Positions 56,286 through 64,000 of a stretch of DNA of 64,000 bases are shown here, one piece after another. The notes beneath the pieces were generated by a model, which saw only the letters and a list, made by a program, of their open reading frames with translations, had not been told where the DNA came from and did no database searches. Source of the DNA: Geodermatophilus sp. DSM 45219 (GTDB lineage: Bacteria; Actinomycetota; Actinomycetes; Mycobacteriales; Geodermatophilaceae); the NCBI RefSeq assembly GCF_900104025.1, contig NZ_FNIQ01000005.1, positions 124,001 to 188,000 on the forward strand. The letters are read 5' to 3'. Numbering within the stretch: position 1 is the first letter of the stretch; every line of letters starts with the position of its first letter. A program made the translations under genes and the position numbers.

Positions 56286-57428
56286 GTGCCCGTCACGTCC
56301 CTGCGCCGCCCGCCGCTGCGGGTGTGGGTGTGGACGGCGGCCGTCCTCGTGCTGGCCGTCGTCGCCACCCTGCTGTGGCGGGGCTCGGACGCGGCGGCCA
56401 CCGTCAGCACCACCGCGGCACCGGCCGGCGTCCCCAGCGGGACGCCGGCCGGTGCCGTCTCCACCGCCTGGACCGCCCGCACGACCCCCACCGACGGCGC
56501 GGCGCGGTCGACCGTCGACGGCGGCCGGGTCGTCGTCGGCGACGGCCACGGCGTGCGGGCGCTGGACGTCGTCACCGGCGACGAGGCCTGGCGCTACAGC
56601 CGCGCCAACGCCCGGCTCTGCGACTGGACGGTCGTCGGCGGCCGCGTCGTCGCCGCCTACGGCACCGAGGACCGCTGCGACGAGGCGGTGGCCCTCGCGG
56701 TCGACACCGGCGTCCGGCAGTGGACCCGCAACCTGGACCTGCGCCCCGACGCCGTCCTCTCCGCCACCGAGGGCATCGTGCTGGCGACCAGCCCCACCGG
56801 CGTGCTCACCCTCGACCCGGTCGGCGACAGCATCCGCTGGCGGGCCGACCCGGACGAGGGCTGCACCATCGAGGACGCCGACGTCGGTGGCGCGGGCGTC
56901 GCCCTGCTGCAGCGCTGCGCGGGGACGACGCGCGTGCGGCTGCTCGACGGCTACGACGGCACGCCGCTGTGGAGCCGCGACGTGCCCGCCGGGACGACGC
57001 TGGGCGGGGTCGAGCAGGCCGTCGTCCTCGCCGGGGAGGGCGGGGTGCAGCTGCTCGGCCCCGCCGACGGCGCCCCGCTCGGCGCGCCCGGAACCGCGCC
57101 CGCGGCAGGGGCGTCGGTGACCGGCGTCGGCTCCAGCGCGCTCGTCTGGGCCGGCGGCACCCTCACCGTCGTCGACCAGGGCACCGGAGCGGTCACCTGG
57201 CGCACCCCGGCGACCGGGCTGCCCGCCGGCCCGGTCGACCGCGCGCTGCTGGCGGCCGGGACGTCGGTGCCGGTGCCGGAGGGCGACGCCGTCGTCCTCC
57301 GCGACCTCGCGACCGGGGCCGAGCTGCAGCGCGTGGCCGCTCCCGGGCTGCTCGCCGGCGGGCTGGTCGCGGTGACCGGGCCGGTCGTCGTGCAGCAGCT
57401 GCCCGACCGGGTCCTCGCCCACCGCTGA
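56286..57428 (+). CDS. Membrane-anchored PQQ/WD-type beta-propeller protein
   Basis: 380-residue protein with one N-terminal transmembrane helix (about 14-33, VWVWTAAVLVLAVVATLLWR) and an extracytoplasmic beta-propeller of PQQ-like repeats. Repeat marks include VRALDVVTGDEAWRYSRANA, VALAVDTGVRQWTRNLDLRP, VLTLDPVGDSIRWRADPDEG, VRLLDGYDGTPLWSRDVPAG and VVDQGTGAVTWRTPATGLPA. Start GTG 56286. It lies 11 bp after rhlE, the same order as in mycobacteria (from memory). No ligand or enzyme activity can be assigned. Confidence 0.85.
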   Translation: MPVTSLRRPPLRVWVWTAAVLVLAVVATLLWRGSDAAATVSTTAAPAGVPSGTPAGAVSTAWTARTTPTDGAARSTVDGGRVVVGDGHGVRALDVVTGDEAWRYSRANARLCDWTVVGGRVVAAYGTEDRCDEAVALAVDTGVRQWTRNLDLRPDAVLSATEGIVLATSPTGVLTLDPVGDSIRWRADPDEGCTIEDADVGGAGVALLQRCAGTTRVRLLDGYDGTPLWSRDVPAGTTLGGVEQAVVLAGEGGVQLLGPADGAPLGAPGTAPAAGASVTGVGSSALVWAGGTLTVVDQGTGAVTWRTPATGLPAGPVDRALLAAGTSVPVPEGDAVVLRDLATGAELQRVAAPGLLAGGLVAVTGPVVVQQLPDRVLAHR

Positions 57429-57473
57429 CGTGCCTCCCGGCAGCGGTGGCGCGGGCGGGGTTCACTGGGCGCC

Positions 57474-58403
57474 ATGGTGATGCCCGGCGGCCGCGACGAC
57501 CACGCCCCTGTCCCCATCGCACCCGAGGACCTCCGGCAGCTGGCCGACCACGACGCGCGCCACCGCACCTTCGACGGCCTCGCCGGCCCGCTGGCGGCAC
57601 TGGACACCGGGGGCGGCGGGGAGCAGGGCACGGTCCTGCTGGTCGCGGGCTTCACCGGCAGCAAGGAGGACTTCGCGCCGCTGCTGCGTCCGCTGTGCGC
57701 CGCCGGACACCGCGTCGTCGCGCTCGACCAGCGCGGCCAGTTCGAGTCCCCCGGCCCCGACGACCCGGCCCGCTACTCGGTCGCCGAGCTCGGCGGGGAC
57801 CTCGTCGCCGTCGCCCGTCAGCTGCGCGCCGAGGGGGCGACCCCGCTGCACGTGGTCGGCCACTCCTTCGGCGGGCTGGTCGGCCGCGCTGCCGTCCTGG
57901 CCGACCCGACGGCGTTCGACACGCTCACGCTGCTGGGCTCGGGTCCCGCTCGGCTGGGCGGCGCCCGGGCGCAGCTGCTCGAGCACCTCACCCCGCTGCT
58001 GGACGCCGGCGGCGTCCCGTTGGTGCACGAGACCCTCGAGCAGCTGGCCATGACCGATCCCCAGGCGCAGCTGGTGCCCCGGCCGACCCGCGAGTTCCTG
58101 TCCCGCCGGTTCCTCGCCAACAGCGCCGCCGGCCTGCGCGGCATGGCCGACGCGATGACCCGCGAACCCGACCGCGTCGCCGAGCTGGCGGCCACCGGCG
58201 TCCCGGTGCTGGTCACGCACGGCGCCGCGGACGACGCCTGGACGCCGGAGGCCCAGGCGGACATGGCACGGCGGCTCGGAGCCCGCTACGAGGTGATCGA
58301 GGGCGCGATCCACTCCCCCGCGATCGAGAACCCACCCCGCACCCTCGAGGTGCTGCTCGGCTTCTGGGCCGCCGTGCCGTCCACCACCGGTGTGCTCCGG
58401 TGA
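57474..58403 (+). CDS. Alpha/beta hydrolase
   Basis: 309-residue hydrolase. The oxyanion region is LLVAGFTGSKEDFAP, the elbow VVGHSFGGLVGRA, the acid in THGAADDAWTPEA and the His in EGAIHSPAIENP. The first 30 residues form an extension before the fold. Start ATG 57474. Its stop overlaps the next gene's start by 4 nt (GTGA). Esterase or lipase is likely; substrate unknown. Confidence 0.85.
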   Translation: MVMPGGRDDHAPVPIAPEDLRQLADHDARHRTFDGLAGPLAALDTGGGGEQGTVLLVAGFTGSKEDFAPLLRPLCAAGHRVVALDQRGQFESPGPDDPARYSVAELGGDLVAVARQLRAEGATPLHVVGHSFGGLVGRAAVLADPTAFDTLTLLGSGPARLGGARAQLLEHLTPLLDAGGVPLVHETLEQLAMTDPQAQLVPRPTREFLSRRFLANSAAGLRGMADAMTREPDRVAELAATGVPVLVTHGAADDAWTPEAQADMARRLGARYEVIEGAIHSPAIENPPRTLEVLLGFWAAVPSTTGVLR

Positions 58404-59272
58404 ACCGGCTCCCCTCGATCCGCGACTTCACCGCCGAGGAGGACCTCCTCGGCTTCTTCGGCCCCGACAGCGTCACCTGGCGCATCCACGCCGACCCGGC
58501 CTTCTCCGTCGGCGGCATCCGGGCGCTGCTGCTGCAGGCACTGCACCCCGTGGCCATGGACGGCGTCGCCCGCTTCTCCACGGCCTTCACCGAGGACCCG
58601 TGGGCGCGGCTGACCCGCACCGCGGAGTACGTCGCCACGCTGACCTTCGGCACCCGCCGCGACGCCCTGCGGTCGGTGCGCCGGGTGCGCGGCCTGCACC
58701 GGGGCAAGTCGGCGGTCGAGGAGGGCACCGGGCGCAGCTACTCCGTCGACGACGCCGACCTGCTGCTGTGGGTGCACTGCTGCGAGGTCGACTCGCTGCT
58801 GTCGGTCGCCCGGCGCGCCGGGGTCCCGCTGACCGACGACGACGCCGACCGCTACGTCGCCGAGCAGGTGACCGCCGCGGTGCTGATCGGCTGCGCGGCC
58901 GAGGACGTGCCCGCGACCGCCGCCGAGCTCGACGCCTACCTGGAGCGGATGCGCCCGCAGCTGGCCGCGACCCCGGCCGCCCGCAACGCGTCCCGGTTCG
59001 TGCTGGTGCCGCCGATGCCTGGCTGGGTGCAGCTGCTCACCCCGGCGCGGCCCGCATGGAGCACGCTGGCCGCCCTCGGCGCCGCCAGCCTGCCCGGGTG
59101 GGCCCGCCGGGTGTACGGGCTGCCGGGCTACGGGCTGACCGACACCGCGGCCACCGCGGGCCTGCGCGCGTTCCGGCAGGCCGCGCTGGCGGTGCCGGTG
59201 CGGGTCCGGGAGTCGCCGATCGTGCGGGCGGCGAGGGAGCGCGTCGCGGCGGCGGAGGAGCTCACGGCCTGA
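58400..59272 (+). CDS. Oxygenase MpaB family (DUF2236) protein
   Basis: 290-residue protein of the DUF2236/oxygenase MpaB family, heme- or metal-containing oxygenases related to latex-clearing and mycophenolic-acid enzymes. Landmarks are FGPDSVTWRIHADPAF near residue 20, LLLQALHPVAMDGVARFST near 46, RRVRGLHRGKSAVEEG and LLLWVHCCEVDSLLSVA. The His of QALHP and of LWVHC are likely ligands. GTG 58400 overlaps the hydrolase stop. Convergent with the LysR gene by an 11-nt overlap. Substrate unknown. Confidence 0.83.
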   Translation: MNRLPSIRDFTAEEDLLGFFGPDSVTWRIHADPAFSVGGIRALLLQALHPVAMDGVARFSTAFTEDPWARLTRTAEYVATLTFGTRRDALRSVRRVRGLHRGKSAVEEGTGRSYSVDDADLLLWVHCCEVDSLLSVARRAGVPLTDDDADRYVAEQVTAAVLIGCAAEDVPATAAELDAYLERMRPQLAATPAARNASRFVLVPPMPGWVQLLTPARPAWSTLAALGAASLPGWARRVYGLPGYGLTDTAATAGLRAFRQAALAVPVRVRESPIVRAARERVAAAEELTA

Positions 59273-60149
59273 CGTCGTCCAACTCGCGGCGGGCCGCGGC
59301 GAGCACCGCGGCGGCCACCCGGTCCAGCGAGGGTGAGCGCAGCCGCCACTGCTGCCAGTGCAGGACGACGTCGACCGCGCCGTCCGGGTCCAGCGCGACG
59401 AGCTCACCGGCGGGCTCCTGCTGCGCCGGCACCATGCCCCACCCGAGGCCCAGCCGCACCGCGCTGACGTAGTCGGCGGACGCCGGCACGTGGTGCACCG
59501 GCGGGACGGCGCCGACCCCGCGCTGCCGCAGGTAGCGGTGCTGCAGGTCGTCCCGCCGGTCGAAGACCACCACCGGCGCGCGCCCGAGTGCGGCCGGGTG
59601 GACGCCGTCGGCGAACCACCGGCCCGCGAAGGCAGCGGTGGCCATCGGCCGGTAGCGCATGCTGCCCAGCCGGGTCACGGTGCACCCCGGGACCGGCTCG
59701 GCGTCGGCGGTGACCGCGGCCATCACCCGCCCGTCGCGGAGCAGCGCGGCGGTGTGCTCCTGGTCCTCGCGGTGCAGGTCGAAGGCGAGCTCGCCGGCCA
59801 GCGGGGCGAGCGCGGGCAGCACCCAGGTGGCCATCGAGTCGGCGTTGACCGCGATCGGCAGGGTCACCGGGTCGTGCTCCCCGTCCGCGGCGAGCTCGCG
59901 GGTGGCGTCCGCGGTCAGCAGGGCCACCTGGCGGGCCAGCCGGAGCACCGCCTGCCCGGACTCGGTGACCCGCACCGGCCGGCTGCGCACCAGCAGCACC
60001 CGGCCGGTCGCCGTCTCCAGGGCCTTGAGCCGCTGGCTGATCGCGCTCGGTGTCACGTGCAGTGCCCGGGCGGCGCCGTCCAGCGTGCCCGCGGTGACGG
60101 TCGCCTCCAGCGCCCGGAGCTGGGCCAGGTCGAGGTCCACAGCCACCAT
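59262..60149 (-). CDS. lysG: LysR regulator, ArgP/LysG family
   Basis: 295-residue LysR regulator of the ArgP/LysG branch, which senses basic amino acids. The HTH is at about 18-65 ([20 protein letters not shown]). The family-specific [12 protein letters not shown] and [12 protein letters not shown] stretches appear in the effector domain. It is divergent from lysE, the classic partner, with about 70 bp between them. ATG 60149 is the start; GTG 60140 is an alternative. It probably activates lysE when lysine or arginine builds up. Confidence 0.9.
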   Translation of the reverse strand: MVAVDLDLAQLRALEATVTAGTLDGAARALHVTPSAISQRLKALETATGRVLLVRSRPVRVTESGQAVLRLARQVALLTADATRELAADGEHDPVTLPIAVNADSMATWVLPALAPLAGELAFDLHREDQEHTAALLRDGRVMAAVTADAEPVPGCTVTRLGSMRYRPMATAAFAGRWFADGVHPAALGRAPVVVFDRRDDLQHRYLRQRGVGAVPPVHHVPASADYVSAVRLGLGWGMVPAQQEPAGELVALDPDGAVDVVLHWQQWRLRSPSLDRVAAAVLAAARRELDDVRP

Positions 60150-60204
60150 CAGACCAGCTACAGGTGCGAAAGGAACATGAGCGGAACTGGCGGACGTCGC
60201 CGCC

Positions 60205-60210
60205 TACCGT
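60205..60210 (+). promoter_or_regulatory. -10 hexamer (TACCGT) of leaderless lysE
   Basis: TACCGT 7 nt before GTG 60218, in the divergent lysG-lysE gap that should also hold the LysG operator. Confidence 0.5.
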
Positions 60211-60217
60211 CGCCCGG

Positions 60218-60835
60218 GTGACCCCCGCGCTGCTCGCCGCCGTCTCGGGCCTCGGGCTCGGCCTGTCCCTGATCGTGGCGATCGGGGCGCAGAACGCCTT
60301 CGTGCTGCGCCAGGGTCTGCGCACGGAGCACGTCGCCGCCGTCGTCGCCGTCTGCCTGCTCTCCGACGCCGTCCTGATCGCCGCGGGCACGGCCGGGGCG
60401 GGGGCGCTGGTGACCCGGGTGCCGGAGCTGCTCACCGTCGTCTGCCTGGCCGGCGCGGCCTTCCTGCTGGCCTACGGAGCGATGGCCGCGCGGCGGGCGG
60501 TGCGCCCGGCCGCGCTCGTGACCGAGGAGGCCGGACGCCGGGCCGGGCTGCTGGTCACCGTGACCACCTGCCTGGCGCTGACCTGGCTCAACCCGCACGT
60601 CTACCTGGACACCGTGGTCCTGCTCGGCTCGCTGGCCAGCACCTGGGACGACGACCGGTGGTGGTTCGCCGCCGGCGCCGCGGTGGGCAGCACGCTGTGG
60701 TTCGTCGGCCTCGGCTACGGGGCGCGGCTGCTGCGCCCGCTGTTCGCCCGGCCGTCGTCGTGGCGGGTCCTCGACGCGGTCATCGCGGTCGTCATGGTGA
60801 CCCTGGCCGCGGGGCTCGTCGTCCGCGCGGTCTGA
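60218..60835 (+). CDS. lysE: LysE-family amino-acid exporter
   Basis: 205-residue membrane exporter for basic amino acids, with the usual five to six helices. The family start [20 protein letters not shown] and the conserved [20 protein letters not shown] segment near residue 125 are both present. GTG 60218 is chosen from the leaderless hexamer. Divergent from the LysG/ArgP regulator, as in Corynebacterium. Cytoplasmic membrane location. Confidence 0.93.
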   Translation: MTPALLAAVSGLGLGLSLIVAIGAQNAFVLRQGLRTEHVAAVVAVCLLSDAVLIAAGTAGAGALVTRVPELLTVVCLAGAAFLLAYGAMAARRAVRPAALVTEEAGRRAGLLVTVTTCLALTWLNPHVYLDTVVLLGSLASTWDDDRWWFAAGAAVGSTLWFVGLGYGARLLRPLFARPSSWRVLDAVIAVVMVTLAAGLVVRAV

Positions 60836-60891
60836 GAGGACCCCCTGCCCCCCACCACTCGCGAGCTCGCGGCGGGGCCCTGCAGGGGGCC
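60836..60891. repeat. Dispersed palindromic repeat, family A, copy 9
   Basis: GAGAGGACCCCCTGCCCCCC to GCAGGGGGCC around CTCGCGAGCTCGC. It begins at the base after the lysE stop, convergent with the RecB-nuclease gene. Confidence 0.8.
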
Positions 60892-60927
60892 GCCCTGCGC
60901 CGGCCCGCTGCGTGCGAGCGGGTCCTG

Positions 60928-61767
60928 CTACTCCTCGGGCAGGAAGCTCCACGTCTCCCGCGACGGGGTGGCGGCCCGGCCGGGCGCGCAGCTGGGCCGG
61001 AAGTCGCACCAGCCGCACTGCCGGCCCGGGAGCGCGGGGAAGGCGGCGTCCGGGTCCGCCCCGGCGTCGAGCGCCGCGGTGGCCGTGGCGATGTCGGCGG
61101 CGACGTCCTCGGCCCGGCGGACGTGGTTGGCCAGCGACCGGTCGGTGTGCTCGAAGGCGGCCACCGTGCCGCTGGGCAGGTGGTGCAGCTCGACGCGGCT
61201 GCACGGCCGGCGCAGGGTGCGGCGCACCCCGAGCACGTAGGCGGCCAGCGCGGGTGACCCGCGGGCCTCGTCGTCGGTGGAGACCGACCGGCCGGTCTTG
61301 TAGTCCACGACGACCAGCTCGTCGCCGCGCTGGTCGATGCGGTCGACCCGGCCCGAGAGCGCCAGCCGCTCGGTGGTGGCGGCCACCTGCCGTTCGGTGC
61401 CGACCGGCTCGTCGGCGGGGTCGAGGCCGGTCAGGTAGTCGGTGAGCCAGCCCGCGGCGCGGGTGCGCCACCGCTCGGACTGCTCGGCGTCGCGGAAACC
61501 CGCCGTCGACCAGACGCCGTACAGCAGCTGGCGGGCCGCGGCCGGGGTGCGCTTCGGGAGCGGCAGCTCCCACCAGGAGCGCAGCGCGGCGTGCACCGCC
61601 GACCCGACGCTGTTGTGCGCCCACGCCGGGCCCTTCGCCGGGGTCGGCCGGTCGACGTAGGCGTGCCGGTAGCGGCGCGGGCAGTCGGCGAAGGCGGCCA
61701 GCTTGCTCGGCGTGGCCGGGAACAGCCGCCGCGGCATGCCGGGCATCTTCAGCTGCGCGCCTCCCAT
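60928..61767 (-). CDS. Stand-alone RecB-family exonuclease with Fe-S cysteines
   Basis: 279-residue PD-(D/E)xK nuclease. The start of the fold is PATPSKLAAFADCPRRYRHA. The catalytic core is LSGRVDRIDQ, then ELVVVDYKTGRSV. Three C-terminal cysteines (QCGWCDFRPSCAPG), together with the Cys of ADCPRRY, match an AddB/Cas4-like 4Fe-4S site. ATG 61767 has TAGCGT 7 nt upstream, so it is preferred over ATG 61776. No helicase domain is present. A DNA-repair role is likely; the partner is unknown. Confidence 0.87.
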   Translation of the reverse strand: MGGAQLKMPGMPRRLFPATPSKLAAFADCPRRYRHAYVDRPTPAKGPAWAHNSVGSAVHAALRSWWELPLPKRTPAAARQLLYGVWSTAGFRDAEQSERWRTRAAGWLTDYLTGLDPADEPVGTERQVAATTERLALSGRVDRIDQRGDELVVVDYKTGRSVSTDDEARGSPALAAYVLGVRRTLRRPCSRVELHHLPSGTVAAFEHTDRSLANHVRRAEDVAADIATATAALDAGADPDAAFPALPGRQCGWCDFRPSCAPGRAATPSRETWSFLPEE

Positions 61768-61774
61768 GGCCGCC

Positions 61775-61780
61775 ACGCTA
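61775..61780 (-). promoter_or_regulatory. -10 hexamer (TAGCGT) of the RecB-family nuclease gene
   Basis: TAGCGT on the minus strand, 7 nt before ATG 61767. It overlaps the stop region of the upstream PHP gene. Confidence 0.5.
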
Positions 61781-62653
61781 ACCGGCGTCCCCGACCGTCC
61801 CGGTGAACGGCGCGGCGCCCGTCCCGGCGGCCAGCAGCGCCTCGTACTGGTCCGGAGCGGTGGTGCAGGCGGCGATCGGCGTCGTCTTGTTGCTGCCGTG
61901 GTAGTCGCTGGAGCCGGTGACCAGCAGCCCGAGGTCGGCGGCCAGCCCGCGCAGGTGGGCGCGCTCGTCGGGGTCGTGGTCGGGATGGTCGACCTCCAGG
62001 CCGAGCAGACCCATCCCGGCCATCGTCGCGACGGCCTCGTCCCCCACCACCCGGCCGCGCCGCGTGGCCAGGCCGTGGGCGAACACCGGCACCCCGCCGG
62101 CCGCCCGCACCAGCGCGATGCCCTCGAGGACGTCGGTGTCGGCCTTGGCGACGTAGAAGGGGCTGCGGTGGTGCAACAGGGTGGCGAAGGCGTGGTCGAC
62201 GGAGTCGACCACGCCGGCCTCGACCAGGGCGCGGGCCACGTGCGGCCGGCCCACCACGCCGCCGCCGGCGCGCTCGACGATCTCGGCCCAGACCACCGGG
62301 TGGCCGGCCTCGGCCAGCGCGGACACGATCCGCTCGCCGCGGCCGAGCCGCTCCTCGCGCAGCCGCGCCCGCTCGGCGGCCAGCGCGGGGTGCTGCGGGT
62401 CGAACAGGTAGGCCAGCAGGTGCACGCTGATCGGCGGCGCCCCCGCCGGGAACCAGCGGCAGGACAGCTCCATCCCGGGGACGACGGTCAGCCCGTCGGG
62501 GCGGGCCGCCGCGGCCTCCGCCCAGCCCGCGGTGGTGTCGTGGTCGGTCAGGGCGACGACGTCGAGGCCGGCGGTCCGCGCCGCGGCCAGCACCCCGGCC
62601 GGGCTGTCGGTGCCGTCGGACACCGACGAGTGCGTGTGCAGGTCGATGCGCAT
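61778..62653 (-). CDS. PHP-domain phosphoesterase (YciV/RNase AM type)
   Basis: 291-residue PHP phosphoesterase. Metal-binding motifs are in order: RIDLHTHSSVSDGTD, LTDHDTT, VPGMELSCR, HLLAYLFDP, VVGRPHVARALVE, VFAHGLATRR and TGSSDYHGSNKT. This set fits the YciV (RNase AM/TrpH) group, which removes 5' phosphates or trims RNA 5' ends. Start ATG 62653. The stop overlaps the promoter of the nuclease gene. Substrate specificity is inferred from the family. Confidence 0.9.
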   Translation of the reverse strand: MRIDLHTHSSVSDGTDSPAGVLAAARTAGLDVVALTDHDTTAGWAEAAAARPDGLTVVPGMELSCRWFPAGAPPISVHLLAYLFDPQHPALAAERARLREERLGRGERIVSALAEAGHPVVWAEIVERAGGGVVGRPHVARALVEAGVVDSVDHAFATLLHHRSPFYVAKADTDVLEGIALVRAAGGVPVFAHGLATRRGRVVGDEAVATMAGMGLLGLEVDHPDHDPDERAHLRGLAADLGLLVTGSSDYHGSNKTTPIAACTTAPDQYEALLAAGTGAAPFTGTVGDAG

Positions 62654-62697
62654 CAGCGCCCAGACTGCCGCACCCGCCGTCCGGCCACCCGCCCGGC

Positions 62698-63357
62698 TCA
62701 GGGGTCCTGCGGCTGCGGCGGGACGGGAGCGGTGTCCCGGCGCCCGCCGGTCTCGCCGCCGGGCTCCGGTCGTCGAGGGCTGCGCGGCGACGGCTCGGGG
62801 TTGCCCTCGTCGTCCCCGGAGTCGGCGCCGTCCCCTCCGAACAGCAGGTCGCTCACCCGGCGGTACATCTGGTCCGCGTGCGGCAGGTAGGTGATCTCCG
62901 ACAGCGCCTGCTGCTGGCCGGCCGACTCGAAGCGGAACGTCCCGTAGCCGAGCAGCTGGCCGAGCAGCGTCTCCTTGTAGGTGAGGTCGGTGATCCGGCG
63001 CAGCGGCAGCAGGGCGACGGTCCGGACGACGATCCCCGTGGTCAGCAGGACCCGCCGGTTGGTGACGATGAAGTGCCGCATCCACCACTCGCCGCCGCGC
63101 AGCGCCAGGTACCCCAGCGCGCCGGCCAGCAGGACCAGGCCGAGGGTGGCGGTGACCCGGTTGTCGGGGTCGAGCAGCATGGTCCACAGGCCGACCGCGA
63201 GCACCGGCAGCGCCTTCAGCGCGGGCACGACGAGCACCGCCCAGTGCCGGCGGGTGGCGACGACGGGCGGCTGCTCGTGCGGGAGCAGGTACTTCTCGGC
63301 GTCCTTGCTCCACCGCGGCCGGCGGCCGTCGGGGTCCGGTGCCGCCGGGCCGCCCAC
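62698..63357 (-). CDS. PH-domain (bPH2/YdbS-like) membrane protein
   Basis: 219-residue membrane protein. Two helices (about 40-60, LVVPALKALPVLAVGLW, and about 68-87) precede a bacterial PH domain (about 88-170) with FIVTNRRVLLTTGIVVRTVA, LLPLRRITDLTYKETLLGQL and LGYGTFRFESAG. The C-terminal tail is charged and disordered-looking. GTG 63357 lies 6 bp after the small membrane-protein stop, so the genes are cotranscribed. Function is unknown. Confidence 0.88.
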   Translation of the reverse strand: MGGPAAPDPDGRRPRWSKDAEKYLLPHEQPPVVATRRHWAVLVVPALKALPVLAVGLWTMLLDPDNRVTATLGLVLLAGALGYLALRGGEWWMRHFIVTNRRVLLTTGIVVRTVALLPLRRITDLTYKETLLGQLLGYGTFRFESAGQQQALSEITYLPHADQMYRRVSDLLFGGDGADSGDDEGNPEPSPRSPRRPEPGGETGGRRDTAPVPPQPQDP

Positions 63358-63363
63358 GCCGGC

Positions 63364-63516
63364 CTAGGCGAGGGACTCGAAGAAGGAGGCGAGGGACGTC
63401 GCGGCGTCGCCGATGGCCTGCCCGGCGCTGCGGACGAACTCCGCGGAGCTCTCCGGCGCCGAGATGACGTAGAAGATCACGAAGGCGAGTGCCAGCCAGG
63501 TGAGGAGCTTCTTCAC
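63364..63516 (-). CDS. Small single-pass membrane protein
   Basis: 50-residue protein starting at GTG 63516 with GGAGGTGACG ribosome binding site. One helix (KKLLTWLALAFVIFYVISAP) spans the membrane; the rest is a short amphipathic tail (SAGQAIGDAATSLASFFESL). The frame continues open to 63618, but that part lacks a good start. It precedes the PH-domain gene by 6 bp. Function is unknown. Confidence 0.75.
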   Translation of the reverse strand: MKKLLTWLALAFVIFYVISAPESSAEFVRSAGQAIGDAATSLASFFESLA

Positions 63517-63640
63517 CGTCACCTCCGCGGTGGCCGTCGGGCGGGCGTGCGGACGACGGTCGCCCGCACGGCGAGCCCCATGGGTAACACACGTCGCAGG
63601 GCTCACCGCCCGGGACACGCCGCCCGGCCGGGTCCGTCCG

Positions 63641-64000
63641 TCACGGCCCCGGCAGCAGGTGCTCGCTGGGCGGGCCGAGCGGCAGGTCGGGGTAGAGCCG
63701 GTCCCGCAGGTCGACCAGCTCCATCTGTTCGGCCAGCAGCCAGGCGGCCGACATGGGCCACATGACCAGCCACAGCCAGACGCCGAAGGCCTCCCCCACG
63801 AAGGCGGCGCGGTCGTCCGACGTCGGCACCGCCCACAGCGGCGCGTGCTGGCCGGCGGCCTCGACGGCGGCCGACGACGGGCCGGAGATGACGTCGCCGG
63901 GGTCGAGGCCGGGCAGCCCGGCGTAGCCGCAGCCCACGCCGGTGCCGGGCTCCTCCGCGACGAGCACGAGCTCGGCCGAGCCGCCCAGGGGCGCGGGCCC
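63641..64000 (-). CDS. Hypothetical protein, 5' end beyond the window
   Basis: At least 119 residues, with the frame open to the right edge; an internal GTG at 63967 is a possible start but is not needed. Readable text includes CGYAGLPGLDPGDVISGPSS, then EAFGVWLWLVMWPMSAAWLL, a possible membrane helix, and RDRLYPDLPLGPP. No family is recognised. Confidence 0.55.
   Translation of the reverse strand, partial: GPAPLGGSAELVLVAEEPGTGVGCGYAGLPGLDPGDVISGPSSAAVEAAGQHAPLWAVPTSDDRAAFVGEAFGVWLWLVMWPMSAAWLLAEQMELVDLRDRLYPDLPLGPPSEHLLPGP

Overview
The window is high-GC actinobacterial chromosome. WhiB7, a mycoredoxin, a mycothiol-type maleylpyruvate isomerase-fold protein, AdnAB, DUF3107, DUF3152 and many GTG starts all point to Actinomycetota. 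The gene content and the very high third-position GC look like Geodermatophilaceae (Blastococcus/Geodermatophilus/Modestobacter type), but the genus is an inference. No rRNA, prophage, CRISPR array or plasmid functions are visible. The only mobile element is one IS481-type insertion sequence.

Layout. 1-6.3 kb: a DUF2087 regulator (cut by the window edge), a DUF2795 protein, hisN, then a leftward run of overlapping genes (two aldo/keto reductases, a hydrolase, an XdhC-type Rossmann protein, a xylulokinase-type sugar kinase). 6.4-8.9 kb: the transsulfuration/methionine pair cbs-metB. 9.0-11.6 kb: methionine aminopeptidase coupled to a polysaccharide-pyruvyl-transferase-like gene, a VOC protein and a GNAT protein. 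11.6-14.5 kb: two initiator tRNA genes flank a DUF6544-like gene and the insertion sequence, which sits between one tRNA and its terminator. 14.6-57.4 kb: from memory, gene content and order largely follow Mycobacterium tuberculosis Rv3193c-Rv3212 (UPF0182, YlbL, DUF2342, ThiF-like, AarF, WhiB7, UvrD2, Mrx1, NudC, AdnB, AdnA, alkyltransferase-like protein, MoeZ, DUF3152, TetR, DUF3107, ferritin-like, RhlE, beta-propeller protein). The main addition is a serine/threonine kinase - M20 peptidase - hydrolase block next to an M16 peptidase pair. 57.5-64 kb: two metabolic genes, a LysG/LysE regulator-exporter pair, a RecB-type nuclease, a PHP phosphoesterase, a PH-domain protein and small membrane proteins.

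Functional themes. DNA-end processing and repair (AdnAB, UvrD2, a Cys-less alkyltransferase-like protein, a stand-alone RecB nuclease) sits with redox and antibiotic-stress functions (Mrx1, WhiB7, NudC). Coupling by 4-nt ATGA/GTGA overlaps is common. At least twelve starts carry a TANNNT hexamer 6-9 nt upstream, which predicts leaderless mRNAs.

Non-coding structure is the most novel part. A dispersed palindromic repeat of about 50-90 bp occurs nine times, mostly just after stop codons; one copy has become the first codons of adnB. A second hairpin family lies at leftward gene ends. whiB7 has a long leader with a WhiB7-type promoter, an upstream reading frame and a perfect attenuator-like hairpin. 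An ANTAR gene is preceded by a coupled 19-codon reading frame. A four-cysteine extracytoplasmic domain appears to be shared by the kinase and a second membrane protein 10 kb away.
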